A stretch of 64,000 nt of DNA from Candidatus Nitrotoga sp. CP45 (GTDB lineage Bacteria > Pseudomonadota > Gammaproteobacteria > Burkholderiales > Gallionellaceae). The stretch lies in the NCBI GenBank assembly GCA_003402375.1, contig QFXJ01000028.1, forward strand, positions 19,517-83,516, given 5' to 3'. The translations under genes and the position numbers were made by a program. The first letter of the stretch is position 1; each line of letters begins with the position of its first letter. Shown here in pieces: positions 20,054 through 29,477 of this stretch. A model generated the notes under the pieces. The model saw only the letters and a program-made list of their open reading frames with translations, was not told where the DNA came from and made no database searches.

Positions 20054-20077
20054 TAAAAAGACCTGCATCCCTGCAAG
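20054..20077 (-). terminator. Rho-independent terminator after tRNA-Thr
   Basis: Read on the minus strand, CTTGCA-GGGA-TGCAGG forms a six-pair stem (one G-T) followed by TCTTTTT. It begins 12 bases after the CCA end of tRNA-Thr and probably ends the tRNA-Lys/tRNA-Thr transcript. Confidence 0.7.
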
Positions 20078-20089
20078 CCTTTATCTATT

Positions 20090-20165
20090 TGGTGCCGCTT
20101 GTCGGATTCGAACTGACGACCTACCGCTTACAAGGCGGTTGCTCTACCAACTGAGCTAAAGCGGC
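20090..20165 (-). tRNA. tRNA-Thr (anticodon TGT)
   Basis: A 76-base minus-strand cloverleaf with CCA encoded. Acceptor arms GCCGCTT (5') and AAGCGGC (3') pair fully, the D-arm contains TAGCTCAGTTGGTAGAGC, and the anticodon loop CTTGTAA gives TGT. The T-arm has GTTCGAATC. It lies 57 bases downstream of tRNA-Lys, apparently in one transcript. Confidence 0.95.
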
Positions 20166-20222
20166 GAAAAACCATCGATATTGCATCCAATGCGTTCTGA
20201 ATCATGAACCACACATTGAAAC

Positions 20223-20298
20223 TGGTAGGTCGTGCCAGATTCGAACTGGCGACCAACGGATTAAAAGTCCGCTGCTCTACCGGCTGAGCTAACGACCC
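20223..20298 (-). tRNA. tRNA-Lys (anticodon TTT)
   Basis: A 76-base minus-strand cloverleaf with encoded CCA. The 5' acceptor arm is GGGTCGT with the matching 3' ACGACCT (one G-T pair), the anticodon loop is CTTTTAA giving TTT, and the T-arm contains GTTCGAATC. A near-consensus promoter lies just upstream. Confidence 0.95.
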
Positions 20299-20319
20299 AT
20301 ATCCCTTAAAGAAGGGCGC

Positions 20320-20347
20320 ATTATACGGACTTTACCCGCCCTGTCAA
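20320..20347 (-). promoter_or_regulatory. Promoter of tRNA-Lys/tRNA-Thr
   Basis: On the minus strand TTGACA (20347-20342) and TATAAT (20325-20320) are both perfect consensus boxes with a 16-base spacer. The -10 box ends 21 bases before the tRNA-Lys 5' end. The downstream GCGCCC stretch resembles a GC-rich discriminator, which suggests stringent control by analogy with other stable-RNA promoters. Confidence 0.88.
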
Positions 20348-20359
20348 CGCGACAGGGCG
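20337..20359. other. Nine-pair hairpin between queC stop and the tRNA promoter
   Basis: CGCCCTGTC (20337-20345), loop AACGC, GACAGGGCG (20351-20359) form a perfect inverted repeat. It starts two bases after the queC stop on the minus strand and contains most of the -35 box of the tRNA promoter. There is no T-run on either strand, so it is not a standard terminator. It could stabilise the queC mRNA end or act at the promoter. Confidence 0.6.
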
Positions 20360-20361
20360 CA

Positions 20362-21039
20362 TTATCCTGCAATACGATAACGTGTCGGATCGGCTATTCC
20401 AGCGGTTTTAAAACCGGCCCGGCGTAGTTGGCAGGAATCACACACAGCGCATGCACGACCATCCGAATCAGCTTGGTAACAAGACACTGTCAGGCTGTAA
20501 TCCACGCCAAGTTCCGTACCTAGCTTGACTATATCGGCCTTGGATAAGCGCAACAAAGGCGCGTGCAATGTCAAATAGCTACCCTCTACCGCTGCCTTGG
20601 TGGCGAGATTAGCCATGTTTTCAAAAGCCGTTATATATTCTGGACGACAGTCGGGATAGCCGGAAAAATCAACTGCGTTCACCCCAATAAATATATCCTG
20701 TACCTGCAACACTTCCGCCCAAGCCAAGGCAAGTGACAACATAATGGTGTTACGCGCTGGCACATAGGTCAGCGGAATACCTGTTGTTCTCTGTTCCGGT
20801 ACTGCAATGCGCGTATCTGTCAAGGCAGAGCCACCAAATCCAGTCAAATCAACACTGATGACACGCTGCTCAATCGCACCCAAAGCCTGGGCCACACGCT
20901 CTGCTGCAGCAAGTTCAGCATAATGGCGCTGCCCATAGTCCACACTCAACGCATGGCAGAGATAGCCCTGCTGTTTCGCCATGGCCATCACTGTGGCGGA
21001 ATCCAGACCGCCTGACAACAACACTACTGCATTCTTCAT
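20362..21039 (-). CDS. queC: 7-cyano-7-deazaguanine synthase QueC
   Basis: 225 residues from the ATG at 21039, which overlaps the queE stop (ATGA); an upstream frame to 21060 lies inside queE. QueC converts carboxydeazaguanine to preQ0 using ATP and ammonia, for queuosine in tRNA. It shows the PP-loop SGGLDS (9-14) and a C-terminal zinc site ([17 protein letters not shown]). Translational coupling to queE and placement after the pal-cpoB genes are common in betaproteobacteria. Confidence 0.95.
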   Translation of the reverse strand: MKNAVVLLSGGLDSATVMAMAKQQGYLCHALSVDYGQRHYAELAAAERVAQALGAIEQRVISVDLTGFGGSALTDTRIAVPEQRTTGIPLTYVPARNTIMLSLALAWAEVLQVQDIFIGVNAVDFSGYPDCRPEYITAFENMANLATKAAVEGSYLTLHAPLLRLSKADIVKLGTELGVDYSLTVSCYQADSDGRACAVCDSCQLRRAGFKTAGIADPTRYRIAG

Positions 21040-21695
21040 TTTCCCTGCTGGCTGCCCCACAGTAACTTGTGCAATTGCACTTGCAGGCGCACCGGCAAGC
21101 TATCGCGCAAAATCCAATCGGCCAGTACTGTCGGTGACAGCTGATCTTGTGCAGGTGAAAATAGCACGGTAAATTTTCCAGCCAAATCACGCTCACGCAA
21201 CACCTGCTTGGCCCAAATGTAATCAGACTCATCACATAAGACAAATTTTATTTCGTCGTGCGCATGCAACGCAATAAGATTACTCCACAAGTTCTTTTTT
21301 ACTTCGCCTGATGCTGGCGTCTTGATGTCCAGGATCTTCATCACACGCACATCGACACTAGACACATCCAGCGCCCCGCTTGTTTCCAGCGATACTTCAT
21401 AACCTGCATTGCACAAGGCACTTAGTAAATGCAGGGAGTTTTTCTGCGCCAGAGGCTCGCCCCCGGTAACCGTAACATAGCGCGTATTATACCGAGCCAC
21501 TTCAGTGAGTATTCCTGCAACTGTCATATTCTGTCCACCACTAAAAGCATAAGCAGTATCGCAGTATGAGCAACGTAACGGACAGCCCGTCAGACGTACA
21601 AAAACCGTCGGTAAACCGACACGGCTCGTTTCGCCTTGTAAGGAATAAAAAATTTCGGTGATGCGCAACTGCTCGCTAATGGAGCACGTAATCAT
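21036..21695 (-). CDS. queE: 7-carboxy-7-deazaguanine synthase QueE
   Basis: 219 residues. It is a radical-SAM enzyme that contracts the ring of carboxytetrahydropterin in queuosine synthesis. The cluster motif CPLRCSYC gives C38, C42 and C45; the glycine motif VTGGEPL and the N-terminal FYSLQGE are typical. Length and motifs are complete. It is followed by queC with a four-base overlap and preceded by the short cpoB-like gene after 33 bases. Confidence 0.95.
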   Translation of the reverse strand: MITCSISEQLRITEIFYSLQGETSRVGLPTVFVRLTGCPLRCSYCDTAYAFSGGQNMTVAGILTEVARYNTRYVTVTGGEPLAQKNSLHLLSALCNAGYEVSLETSGALDVSSVDVRVMKILDIKTPASGEVKKNLWSNLIALHAHDEIKFVLCDESDYIWAKQVLRERDLAGKFTVLFSPAQDQLSPTVLADWILRDSLPVRLQVQLHKLLWGSQQGK

Positions 21696-21728
21696 GAAAA
21701 CCTGCTTTATTCAAGATTCACCAACCGC

Positions 21729-22145
21729 TTATGGCTTTACCGGCCGGGGCGGCACGGCTGTTTCAAGCTTATCTAAGCGTCGCAAACGGGTATCCAGATC
21801 AGTGTAAACATCTTTCTGCCGCTGATTCGCTTCTTGCAGGCTATGCGCCAGCACTTCGTCCTGCCCACGCAACCTACGCAATTCATCTTTTTGTGCCTCG
21901 ATCTGCGCTTGAAGATCAAATATTTCACGGATTTGCTGCTTACGAGTTTCAATCTGTTGCTTTATAGTTTCCGCTTGCTGCTTAATTGTTTCAGTTTGCT
22001 GCTTACCGCTACCTTCCAAATTAGACACACGTTCTTTTAGTTGCCGGATTTGATTATGCGCTTCTTCATCAGTAAAGAAAGCAGCATGTGCAGAACATGC
22101 TGCAATGGCACTCCATCCAGTAAGCAACAAAACGTGAAGTCTCAT
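21729..22145 (-). CDS. Short CpoB-like exported coiled-coil protein (second copy, no TPR)
   Basis: 138 residues with a signal peptide ending ACSAHA. The mature start (AFFTDEEAHNQIRQLKERV, then NLEGSGKQQ) is nearly the same as in the 823-residue CpoB encoded upstream at 22982-25453. The rest is coiled coil (TIKQQAETIKQQIETRKQQ; QRQKDVYTDLDTRLRRL) and the protein stops at PPRPVKP with no TPR domain. CpoB normally trimerises through this coil and binds TolA, so this looks like a partial duplicate that keeps only the oligomerisation part. It may be functional or decaying; no frameshift is visible. It lies 12 bases after the second pal-like gene. Confidence 0.75.
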   Translation of the reverse strand: MRLHVLLLTGWSAIAACSAHAAFFTDEEAHNQIRQLKERVSNLEGSGKQQTETIKQQAETIKQQIETRKQQIREIFDLQAQIEAQKDELRRLRGQDEVLAHSLQEANQRQKDVYTDLDTRLRRLDKLETAVPPRPVKP

Positions 22146-22157
22146 ACCCAGCCTACT

Positions 22158-22796
<639 letters not shown>

Positions 22797-22981
22797 AATC
22801 AACTCTCGCAAAGTTGCTATTTTAAAAAAGCCCTAACTTTAGCCGCATACATCTTTGGCTTACCAGAACGTCTTAATTATCATTCGTACCATCGCTAGAA
22901 TTAAAGATAACGCTCAAATTCTAACTTACAAAATACCAAGGTATACGCACACCTACTTCAAAATATCGGACAAAGACGCAC

Positions 22982-25453
22982 TTACTTAAGGATATCGAGG
23001 CGTTTCTTGGCTTGATCAGCTATTTTACTTCCGGGGAATTTGACGATTATTTGATTGAGTGTTTTTTTGGCCCCAACTATAGCCTTAAGTTGATGCTGAC
23101 AATCTGCAATTTTTAACATAGCATCTGGCACATTAGGGCTGGATGAATGCTTATTTACTAACAGCTGATAACTGTCCAATGCACTTTTGTAATCCTTCAA
23201 CGCGAAATAAGCGTCAGCCATCTCATAGAGAATATTAGCCACATGCTTCGATTCAGGATATTTTTTTAGGAATTCCTGGAACGCATTAATGGCATTCTGA
23301 TAGTTGCCAGCTTTAGCATGGTCATGCGCCAATTCATAAGCACGGTTTTCCATGTTAGCAGTATCTATTTCAAATACATCTCCATTAACCGCCTTTTTAG
23401 CCGAAGATGATGGAAGCTCATTTCCCCGCCCAGCCGTTTTTACGGGCTGAGAGGCTGAAGACACTGATGATGTCCCAGCAACTATCGATTCAAAATGGCG
23501 CAGACTGGCATCCATATCAATATAGAAATTTTTCTGCCGTTTCTCCGCATCCTGCACGTTGCGCAACAGCTCCTCGTTCTGGCTACGCAGCATGCGTAAT
23601 TCTGTGTTTTGTGCGTCATCGATCTTCGTTTGCAAATCAAGCATTGAGTTAGTTTGCTGCTTGTTGGCTTCTGCCTGCCGCTGCTTCGATTCTTGCAAGC
23701 TGCGCAATAAATCTTCGTTCTGACTGCTCAACTTGAGTAATTCCATATTCAGCGCATCAATCTGCGTTTGCAACTTGTGTAAAGAACTTGTTTGTTGCTT
23801 ACTAATTTCTACCTGCCGTTTCTCCATTTCCTGCATGTTATACACCAGTTCTTCGTTCTGATCTCGCAACATGCTTGCTTCATCATCATGAGTTCCAATC
23901 TTTTTTTTCAAATCAAGAACGGCTACTGTTTCAACATGGCGCAAGCGATTATTAAAATCACTGTAAAAACTTTTCTGCTTTTTCTCTATTTCCTGCAGAT
24001 TGCGCATAAACTCTTCATTTTGACTGCGCATTTCGGTGTTCTGCACCTCAATATTTTTTTGCAAATCAAGCATCAAACTATGCTGTTGTTTATTGGCTTC
24101 TACCTGCCGCTTTTCAACATCCTGTAAATTGCGCGTTAATACTTCTTCGTCGCGACTATGCAATTTATGTAATTCTTCATTCAAAGTTTGAACCTGCTTT
24201 TGTAATTCCAGTGGAGATACAGTTTCAAAATGGCGTATACGAGTATCCAGATCAGTGTAAACATCTTTCTGCCGCTGATTCGCATCCTGTAATTTGTGAT
24301 CCAGATCTTCATTCAGCCCCTGCAACTTGCGAAACTCTGCACGTTGAGCCTCGATCTGTAATTGGATATCCAACATAGCTTGGGTTTGTTGCTTGCCGCT
24401 TTCTTCCAACTGGGAGGTACTGACCTTAAACTCTGCTTGCTGCTGATCAAGAACAGAGTTAATTTGTTGCTTGCTGATTTCCTCCAACTGAGAAATACGT
24501 ATTTTGAATTGAGCTTGCTGCTGATCAAGCAAAGTATTTATTTGTTGCTTGCCAGTTTCTTCCAGATTTGACATGCGCTCATTGAGCTGCGTTTGCTGGC
24601 CGAGCAGAGAGTTAGTTTGTTGTTTGCCAGTTTCTTCCAGATTCGACATACGCTCATTGAGCTGCGTTTGCTGGCCGAGCAGAGAGTTAGTTTGTTGTTT
24701 GCTAGCTTCTTCCAGATTCGACATACGCTCATTGAGCTGCGTTTGCTGGCCGAGCAGAGAGTTAGTTTGTTGTTTGCTAGCTTCTTCCAGATTCGACATA
24801 CGCTCATTGAGTTGCGTTTGCTGACTGAAAAGAGAACTCGTTTGTTGTTTGTATAGTTCGGCTTGTTGTTTAATGCTTTCTTCTATTTTAGAAACACGCA
24901 TTTTCACCTGCGTTTGCTGATCTAGCACAGCACTAACATGTTGTTTCAATGCCCCAAGTTGTTTTATTATTTCGATCTGTTGTTTGCTGCTCTCTTCTAA
25001 CTGAGAAATGCGTACCTTCAGCTGCGTTTGTTGGTCTAGTACAAAGCTAGCCTGTTTTTTATTAGCTTCAGCCTGCTGCTTATCCACATCCTGTAAATTG
25101 TGTATCAACTTGTCATATTGACTACGCAAGTTAAGCAATTCTTTTTCGTGATTACTATAAAGATTTGTCTGTCGCTTTTCCGTATCCTGTAAATTGTGCA
25201 AACGCTCTTCATTTTGCCCATGCAACTTACGTAATTCTGTTTTTTGAACCTCGATTTGCGTTTGCAGATCACTAATCAGGTCAAATTGTTGCTTGATAGT
25301 ATCAGCTTGCTGTTTGCCAACACCTTCCAACATTGAGAAGCGCTCCCTTAGTTGCCTGATCTGATTGTGCGCCTCATCATCGCTGAATAGCGCAGCTTGA
25401 ACCTGCCCTATAACAACGCACAATCCTGCAAACAGCAAAGCTTGAAACTTCAT
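22982..25453 (-). CDS. cpoB: CpoB (YbgF)-type cell-division coordinator, greatly enlarged
   Basis: 823 residues against about 260 in usual CpoB. A signal peptide (ending GQVQA) and the family start ALFSDDEAHNQIRQLRERF are followed by about 650 residues of coiled coil, then TPR repeats at the C-terminus (about 695-823: AYELAHDHAKAGNYQNAINA, FQEFLKKYPESKHVANILY, LDSYQLLVNKHSSSPNVPDA). CpoB acts in the periplasm, linking TolA/Pal to the peptidoglycan synthase PBP1B. The middle contains direct 25-residue repeats (QQTNSLLGQQTQLNERMSN core). It lies seven bases after pal. Identity of the ends is certain; the giant coil is unusual. Confidence 0.9.
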   Translation of the reverse strand: MKFQALLFAGLCVVIGQVQAALFSDDEAHNQIRQLRERFSMLEGVGKQQADTIKQQFDLISDLQTQIEVQKTELRKLHGQNEERLHNLQDTEKRQTNLYSNHEKELLNLRSQYDKLIHNLQDVDKQQAEANKKQASFVLDQQTQLKVRISQLEESSKQQIEIIKQLGALKQHVSAVLDQQTQVKMRVSKIEESIKQQAELYKQQTSSLFSQQTQLNERMSNLEEASKQQTNSLLGQQTQLNERMSNLEEASKQQTNSLLGQQTQLNERMSNLEETGKQQTNSLLGQQTQLNERMSNLEETGKQQINTLLDQQQAQFKIRISQLEEISKQQINSVLDQQQAEFKVSTSQLEESGKQQTQAMLDIQLQIEAQRAEFRKLQGLNEDLDHKLQDANQRQKDVYTDLDTRIRHFETVSPLELQKQVQTLNEELHKLHSRDEEVLTRNLQDVEKRQVEANKQQHSLMLDLQKNIEVQNTEMRSQNEEFMRNLQEIEKKQKSFYSDFNNRLRHVETVAVLDLKKKIGTHDDEASMLRDQNEELVYNMQEMEKRQVEISKQQTSSLHKLQTQIDALNMELLKLSSQNEDLLRSLQESKQRQAEANKQQTNSMLDLQTKIDDAQNTELRMLRSQNEELLRNVQDAEKRQKNFYIDMDASLRHFESIVAGTSSVSSASQPVKTAGRGNELPSSSAKKAVNGDVFEIDTANMENRAYELAHDHAKAGNYQNAINAFQEFLKKYPESKHVANILYEMADAYFALKDYKSALDSYQLLVNKHSSSPNVPDAMLKIADCQHQLKAIVGAKKTLNQIIVKFPGSKIADQAKKRLDILK
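24540..24836 (-). repeat. 75-bp tandem repeats in cpoB
   Basis: Four consecutive 75-bp units, of which the middle ones are nearly identical at the DNA level; for example CGAGCAGAGA recurs at 24601, 24676 and 24751. Each unit encodes 25 residues ending LNERMSNLEE plus a variable pair. Degenerate units continue on both sides. The near-perfect match implies recent expansion or gene conversion. Confidence 0.92.
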
Positions 25454-25460
25454 TCCTAAT

Positions 25461-26750
25461 TTACTTAGCGTTATAATTCAAGTCGGTGCGACGATTTTGT
25501 GACCAGGCAGCCTCATTATGTGCAGTAGACATTGGCTTCTCTTCGCCGTAACTTACCGACTCAATCTGGTTTTCTTTAGCACCACCCACTAACAACGCTT
25601 TCTTCACACCATCAGCACGACGTTGACCCAAGGCCAAGTTGTACTCACTACTCCCTCGTTCATCGGCGTGTCCTTCCAAACGCACTAAACGATTTTGATG
25701 TTCCGCCAGATACTTAGCATGAGCTTGCACAGTGCGTTTATCCTGTTCCGGTACAGCATCCATATCTATTGGATAATAAATACTGCGCTTAGCCAGCAAA
25801 CTGCTCGGGACACCAAGAGAATCCTCAGCGACTACTTCCCGCGCTATAGCTGCCTTAGCAGCATCCCGTGCAGCATTCGCCTTAGCAGCATTCTGCGCAG
25901 AAGCCACATTAGCCGCTTCCCGTGCAGCAGAAGCTTCCGCAGCTGCCTGTGCAGCAGAAGCCTTAACGGCTTCAAGTTCAGCCGCAACCTTGGCTGCATT
26001 AGCCACTTCCCGCGCAGCAGATGTACTAGCCGCTTCTCGTGCAGCAGAAGCTTCCGCAGCTGCCTGTGCAGCAGAAGCCTTAACGGCTTCAAGTTCAGCC
26101 GCAACCTTGGCTGCATTAGCCACTTCCCGCGCAGCAGCTGCACTAGCCGCTTCGCGTGCTGCTGCTGCATCAGCAGCAGCCTGTGCAGCAGCAGCCTTAG
26201 CAGCTTCAAGTTCAGCACTGTGAACCTCAGCTGCACGGGCGGCTGCCAATGCAGCCTCTTCAGCTGCCGCCTTGGCAGCTGCTACTCTAGCAGCTTCAAG
26301 TTCAGCACTGTGAACCTCAGCTGCACGGGCGGCTGCTACTCTGGCCGCTTCAAGTTCAGCATTTTGAACCTCGGCAGCACGGGCAGCTGCCAATGCAGCC
26401 TCTTCAGCTGCCGCTTTGGCGGCTGCTACTCTGGCCGCTTCAAGTTCAGCATTTTGAACCTCAGCAGCACGGGTAGCTGCCAATGCAGCCTCTTCAGCTG
26501 CCGCTTTGGCAGCTGCCACTTGATCTGTCGCCCCAGCAGAAATGGCAACTGACTCAGAAGTTTGAGACACGCCATTTTGGTCGTTCAAAGTATCAACCGC
26601 CACAGATGCGCCAGGAGCAGAATCCACCGCTGCCGACATGGGTACGCCAGCTGCTCGCCCCCTCTTCTTGAGGTCACCCACAGGCGGCTCGTCGCTGGCA
26701 CAAGCAACCAACAGGCTTGCCAACAATACTCCAATCACTATGTTTTTCAT
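25461..26750 (-). CDS. pal: Peptidoglycan-associated lipoprotein Pal with very long Ala-rich linker
   Basis: 429 residues against about 170 in normal Pal. The lipobox LLASLLVAC places the lipidated Cys at residue 17. Residues about 75-310 are an Ala/Glu-rich helical stretch of repeated units (AAEEAALAAARAAEVQNAEL). The C-terminus is a normal OmpA-like domain (VRLEGHADERGSSEYNLALG, QRRADGVKKALLVGG) with the Asp and Arg that hold diaminopimelate. Pal links the outer membrane to the wall and binds TolB. It lies between tolB (24 bases) and cpoB (7 bases), so this is the ancestral copy by position. Confidence 0.92.
   Translation of the reverse strand: MKNIVIGVLLASLLVACASDEPPVGDLKKRGRAAGVPMSAAVDSAPGASVAVDTLNDQNGVSQTSESVAISAGATDQVAAAKAAAEEAALAATRAAEVQNAELEAARVAAAKAAAEEAALAAARAAEVQNAELEAARVAAARAAEVHSAELEAARVAAAKAAAEEAALAAARAAEVHSAELEAAKAAAAQAAADAAAAREAASAAAAREVANAAKVAAELEAVKASAAQAAAEASAAREAASTSAAREVANAAKVAAELEAVKASAAQAAAEASAAREAANVASAQNAAKANAARDAAKAAIAREVVAEDSLGVPSSLLAKRSIYYPIDMDAVPEQDKRTVQAHAKYLAEHQNRLVRLEGHADERGSSEYNLALGQRRADGVKKALLVGGAKENQIESVSYGEEKPMSTAHNEAAWSQNRRTDLNYNAK
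25850..26520 (-). repeat. Alanine-rich repeat block inside pal
   Basis: Recurrent units of roughly 80-130 bases such as GCAGCTTCAAGTTCAGCA and TCTTCAGCTGCCGC on the plus strand. One unit of about 129 bases (from CGTGCAGCAGAAGCTTCCGC) occurs twice almost unchanged near 25920 and 26040. The block encodes a long Ala/Glu/Arg helix. Confidence 0.85.
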
Positions 26751-26774
26751 CCTCTATCCCTTATAAAATAATAC

Positions 26775-28034
26775 TTACTGTTTCAAAAAAGGTCCCCAGG
26801 TTGGCTCACGAACATCACCTGCCTGTGAGGACAACCTTTGCTTAACCCTGCCATCGCTGGAAACGATGGCCAGTATACCACGGCCCTGTGCCTCAGTTGC
26901 AAACAGGACTAGCTTTCCGTTGGGTGAAAAGCTTGGTCGCTTTTCCCATCCGCCTTCGGTCAACAACTGCATCTGCCGACTCTGGAAATCCTGAACCGCA
27001 ACATGAAATCGCCCACTAACCTGATGCGCAAACACAAAACTTTTGCCATCTGGACTATATCGCGGCGAGAAATTATTGCTACCTTCAAAGGTCAGCCGCT
27101 CAGCAGCCTTTCCCTCTACTGGCATCCTGTAAATTTGCGCACTTCCTCCACGGTCAGATGTAAACAACAGATATTGTCCATCTGGAGAAAAGCTAGGCTC
27201 AGTATCAATCGCACCGCTAAATGTGAGGCGACGCAAGTCGGAGCCATCCGGACGAACTAGGTATATCTGCGGGCTGCCATCGCGCGTCAGCACAACGGCG
27301 AGGTGCTTACCATCCGGCGCCCATACCGGGGCGCTATTACTTCCCCGTGCATTGGACAAAACCACTCGTTGATTAGTAACTAACGATTGTACATACACAA
27401 CCGCATGACCCTGCTCTAATGTCACATAGGCAAGCTGGCTACCATCTGGCGACCACGCTGGCGACATAATAGGTTCATTGATCGACAGCACAACTCTATC
27501 GTTATAACCATCGCTGTCCGCCACCACCAAACGGTTGTTCTTGCCTTGCCGGTTTACATACGCGATACGCGTGCTGAACACCCCAGGATTTCCAGTGAGC
27601 CTTTCATATATCAAGTCGGCAATGCGATGACCGATGGCACGCATTTGGTCACCCTTAGCGGTTACAGCTTGGCCAAACAATTCGGTTTGCTTTACTGCAT
27701 CGAGCAAACGAAATTTAACCATGACACGGCCATCCTGCTGCGTCTCCACACTACCAATGGCCAAAGCTTCCACTCCACGCCAGTCGGCATATACCACCTC
27801 ATGTGGCTCATGTGGCGTCTTGCTTGTTGGGTTAACCAACCGGAACAATCCACTACGCTTCAAGTCCATGGACACCACTTCAGTAATGCTTTGAGCGAGT
27901 TTGTCTTCGTTGGCAAATGGCACAATAGCTACCGGAATCTGACGTTCTCCTGCCCCTACAATATCAATGGTCAACGCAGCGCGAGCGGGCAAGGCAGCAC
28001 AAAGCAAAACCAGCAAAAACCAATAACGTAACAT
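26775..28034 (-). CDS. tolB: Tol-Pal system protein TolB
   Basis: 419 residues from the ATG at 28034, chosen because GAGAGGAG lies just upstream; a start at 28049 would sit on that site. A signal peptide ending ARA precedes an N-terminal domain and a C-terminal six-bladed propeller with recurrent motifs (SPAWSPDGSQLAYV, WAPDGKHLAVVL, FSPDGQYLLFTSD, YSPDGKSFVFAH, FSPNGKLVLFAT). TolB is the periplasmic partner that competes for Pal. Length and motifs are normal, in contrast to its enlarged neighbours. Confidence 0.96.
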   Translation of the reverse strand: MLRYWFLLVLLCAALPARAALTIDIVGAGERQIPVAIVPFANEDKLAQSITEVVSMDLKRSGLFRLVNPTSKTPHEPHEVVYADWRGVEALAIGSVETQQDGRVMVKFRLLDAVKQTELFGQAVTAKGDQMRAIGHRIADLIYERLTGNPGVFSTRIAYVNRQGKNNRLVVADSDGYNDRVVLSINEPIMSPAWSPDGSQLAYVTLEQGHAVVYVQSLVTNQRVVLSNARGSNSAPVWAPDGKHLAVVLTRDGSPQIYLVRPDGSDLRRLTFSGAIDTEPSFSPDGQYLLFTSDRGGSAQIYRMPVEGKAAERLTFEGSNNFSPRYSPDGKSFVFAHQVSGRFHVAVQDFQSRQMQLLTEGGWEKRPSFSPNGKLVLFATEAQGRGILAIVSSDGRVKQRLSSQAGDVREPTWGPFLKQ

Positions 28035-28052
28035 GTTCACTCCTCTCATAAA

Positions 28053-29477
28053 CTATTCCTTTGGACTAAATTTGAGACGCAATTCACGAAAGTTGCTGAA
28101 TAACGCCGCATCCGGCGGCAAGGGCAACGGCTCCGCTTTCTTAATGGCGCGTTCCACCGCGCTGTCATAGGCCGCACTCCCACTCGGCTTAACCAATATT
28201 GAATTTAAGACCATACCACCAGGTAGCAATGTCACATCAAATTCCGCGCGCGCATTATATGGTATATCCGGCAACATCACGATATTGCGGCGTATTTTGG
28301 CGATAATCTTGGCTTTATATTCAGCCACTTCCCTACCTACAGCCGCTGCTTGCGCAGCACGCGCGCGCTCCTGCTCAGCCTGCATTTTCTGCTCGGCACG
28401 CGCACGCTCCTGTTCCACCTTCGCTTTCTGTTCGGCTTGCGCCTTTTGCTCAGCCTGCTCCTTCTGCTCCGCAAGCAACTTTTGCTCAGCTTGTATCTTC
28501 TGTTTCGCCCGCTCTTTCTCCTCGGCCTGCGCTTTTTTCTCGGCTAAAATTTTCAGTTTTGCCTGCGTCTTTCGTTCGACCTCAGCTCTTTGCTCCATTT
28601 CAGCTTTTCGTTCGGCCTCAGCTCTTTGCTCCATTTCAGCTTTTCGTTCGGCCTCAGCTCTTTGTTCCATTTCAGCTTTTCGTTCGGCCTCAGCTTTTCG
28701 TTCCGCCTGCGCCCTTTGTTTCGCCAAGGTCTTCTGCTCAGCCTGAGCTTTATGTTCAGCCTCAGCTTTCTGTTCCGCCTCAATCTTCTGCTCGGCCTGG
28801 ATTTTAAGTTTAAGATGAGCATCCACCTTTTCTATTTGTCGCTTAGACTCAATCTTTACGGCTTCTTGAAATTTTTCCTGCAACCGTTTCTTTTCAGCCA
28901 ATTCAAAATCAGCTTTGAGTGACGCCGCAGACTTCACCGGTTCAACCACTTTAGGTGGCTCGGCTTTCTCCAATTCAGCCTTGAGGTTACGACGTAACTT
29001 GGCAACGATATTAGCCTGCTCGGCGCGAGCTCGCTCATGCTCAGCCCTTGCCTTCTGCACTTCAATCATCTTTTGCTCCACCAGCATCTTCTGCTCAGCC
29101 TGCACCCTCAACCTCTCCTGTTTTTTTTGCTCAGCCACATCCACTTTTTCAATTCGCCGTTTTGGCTCTGTTCTCGTCGGCTTTGACTTTTCCTGGGGCC
29201 TTTTTTTTGCAGATAACTCTATATCCGCCTTAGGTGGCGCCACAGGCTGCATAGGTTTGTCTAATTTAGATTGCTCAATCAATTTAGGAGGCTCTACCTT
29301 AACAGGAGCAACCTCCCCCCCAGGCAAACTATCCCAAATATCCACCACCATGCCCTGCGGAGGCTGAACCTTCCAGCTAGCACCGAAATATAACAATACG
29401 AAGAATGCACCGTGAACAACCAATGCCAATGCCCCAGCACGTAACTTATAGGGTTTGGCATACACGATCGTGCTCAT
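28053..29477 (-). CDS. tolA: Tol-Pal system protein TolA
   Basis: 474 residues. One transmembrane helix near the N-terminus (ALALVVHGAFFVLLYFGAS) is followed by a Pro-rich hinge, a long charged helix of Lys/Glu/Ala repeats (about 85-380) and a C-terminal TolA-type domain (IIAKIRRNIVMLPDIPYN, then FDVTLLPGGMVLNSILVKPS). TolA spans the periplasm and transmits the proton-driven stroke of TolQR to Pal. A 36-bp repeat within the coil is a DNA-level duplication. Start overlaps tolR by four bases. Confidence 0.93.
   Translation of the reverse strand: MSTIVYAKPYKLRAGALALVVHGAFFVLLYFGASWKVQPPQGMVVDIWDSLPGGEVAPVKVEPPKLIEQSKLDKPMQPVAPPKADIELSAKKRPQEKSKPTRTEPKRRIEKVDVAEQKKQERLRVQAEQKMLVEQKMIEVQKARAEHERARAEQANIVAKLRRNLKAELEKAEPPKVVEPVKSAASLKADFELAEKKRLQEKFQEAVKIESKRQIEKVDAHLKLKIQAEQKIEAEQKAEAEHKAQAEQKTLAKQRAQAERKAEAERKAEMEQRAEAERKAEMEQRAEAERKAEMEQRAEVERKTQAKLKILAEKKAQAEEKERAKQKIQAEQKLLAEQKEQAEQKAQAEQKAKVEQERARAEQKMQAEQERARAAQAAAVGREVAEYKAKIIAKIRRNIVMLPDIPYNARAEFDVTLLPGGMVLNSILVKPSGSAAYDSAVERAIKKAEPLPLPPDAALFSNFRELRLKFSPKE
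28581..28690 (-). repeat. 36-bp tandem repeats in tolA
   Basis: Three copies of a 36-bp unit beginning CTCAGCTCTTTG at 28581, 28617 and 28653, almost identical, encoding the 12-residue unit AEMEQRAEAERK. Other parts of the coil are similar in amino acids but diverged in DNA, so these three are the youngest. Confidence 0.9.

Noticed and set aside
24540..24836. 75-bp repeats as a CRISPR or regulatory array
   Set aside because: They lie in frame in cpoB and encode a regular coiled-coil unit.
25695..26552. 285-codon plus-strand frame rich in Ser, Arg, Cys and Phe
   Set aside because: It is the antisense of the alanine repeat in pal; the composition is a mirror of that repeat.
28285..28746. 153-codon Cys/Ala/Ser-rich plus-strand frame
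   Set aside because: Antisense of the TolA coiled coil; a repeat shadow.
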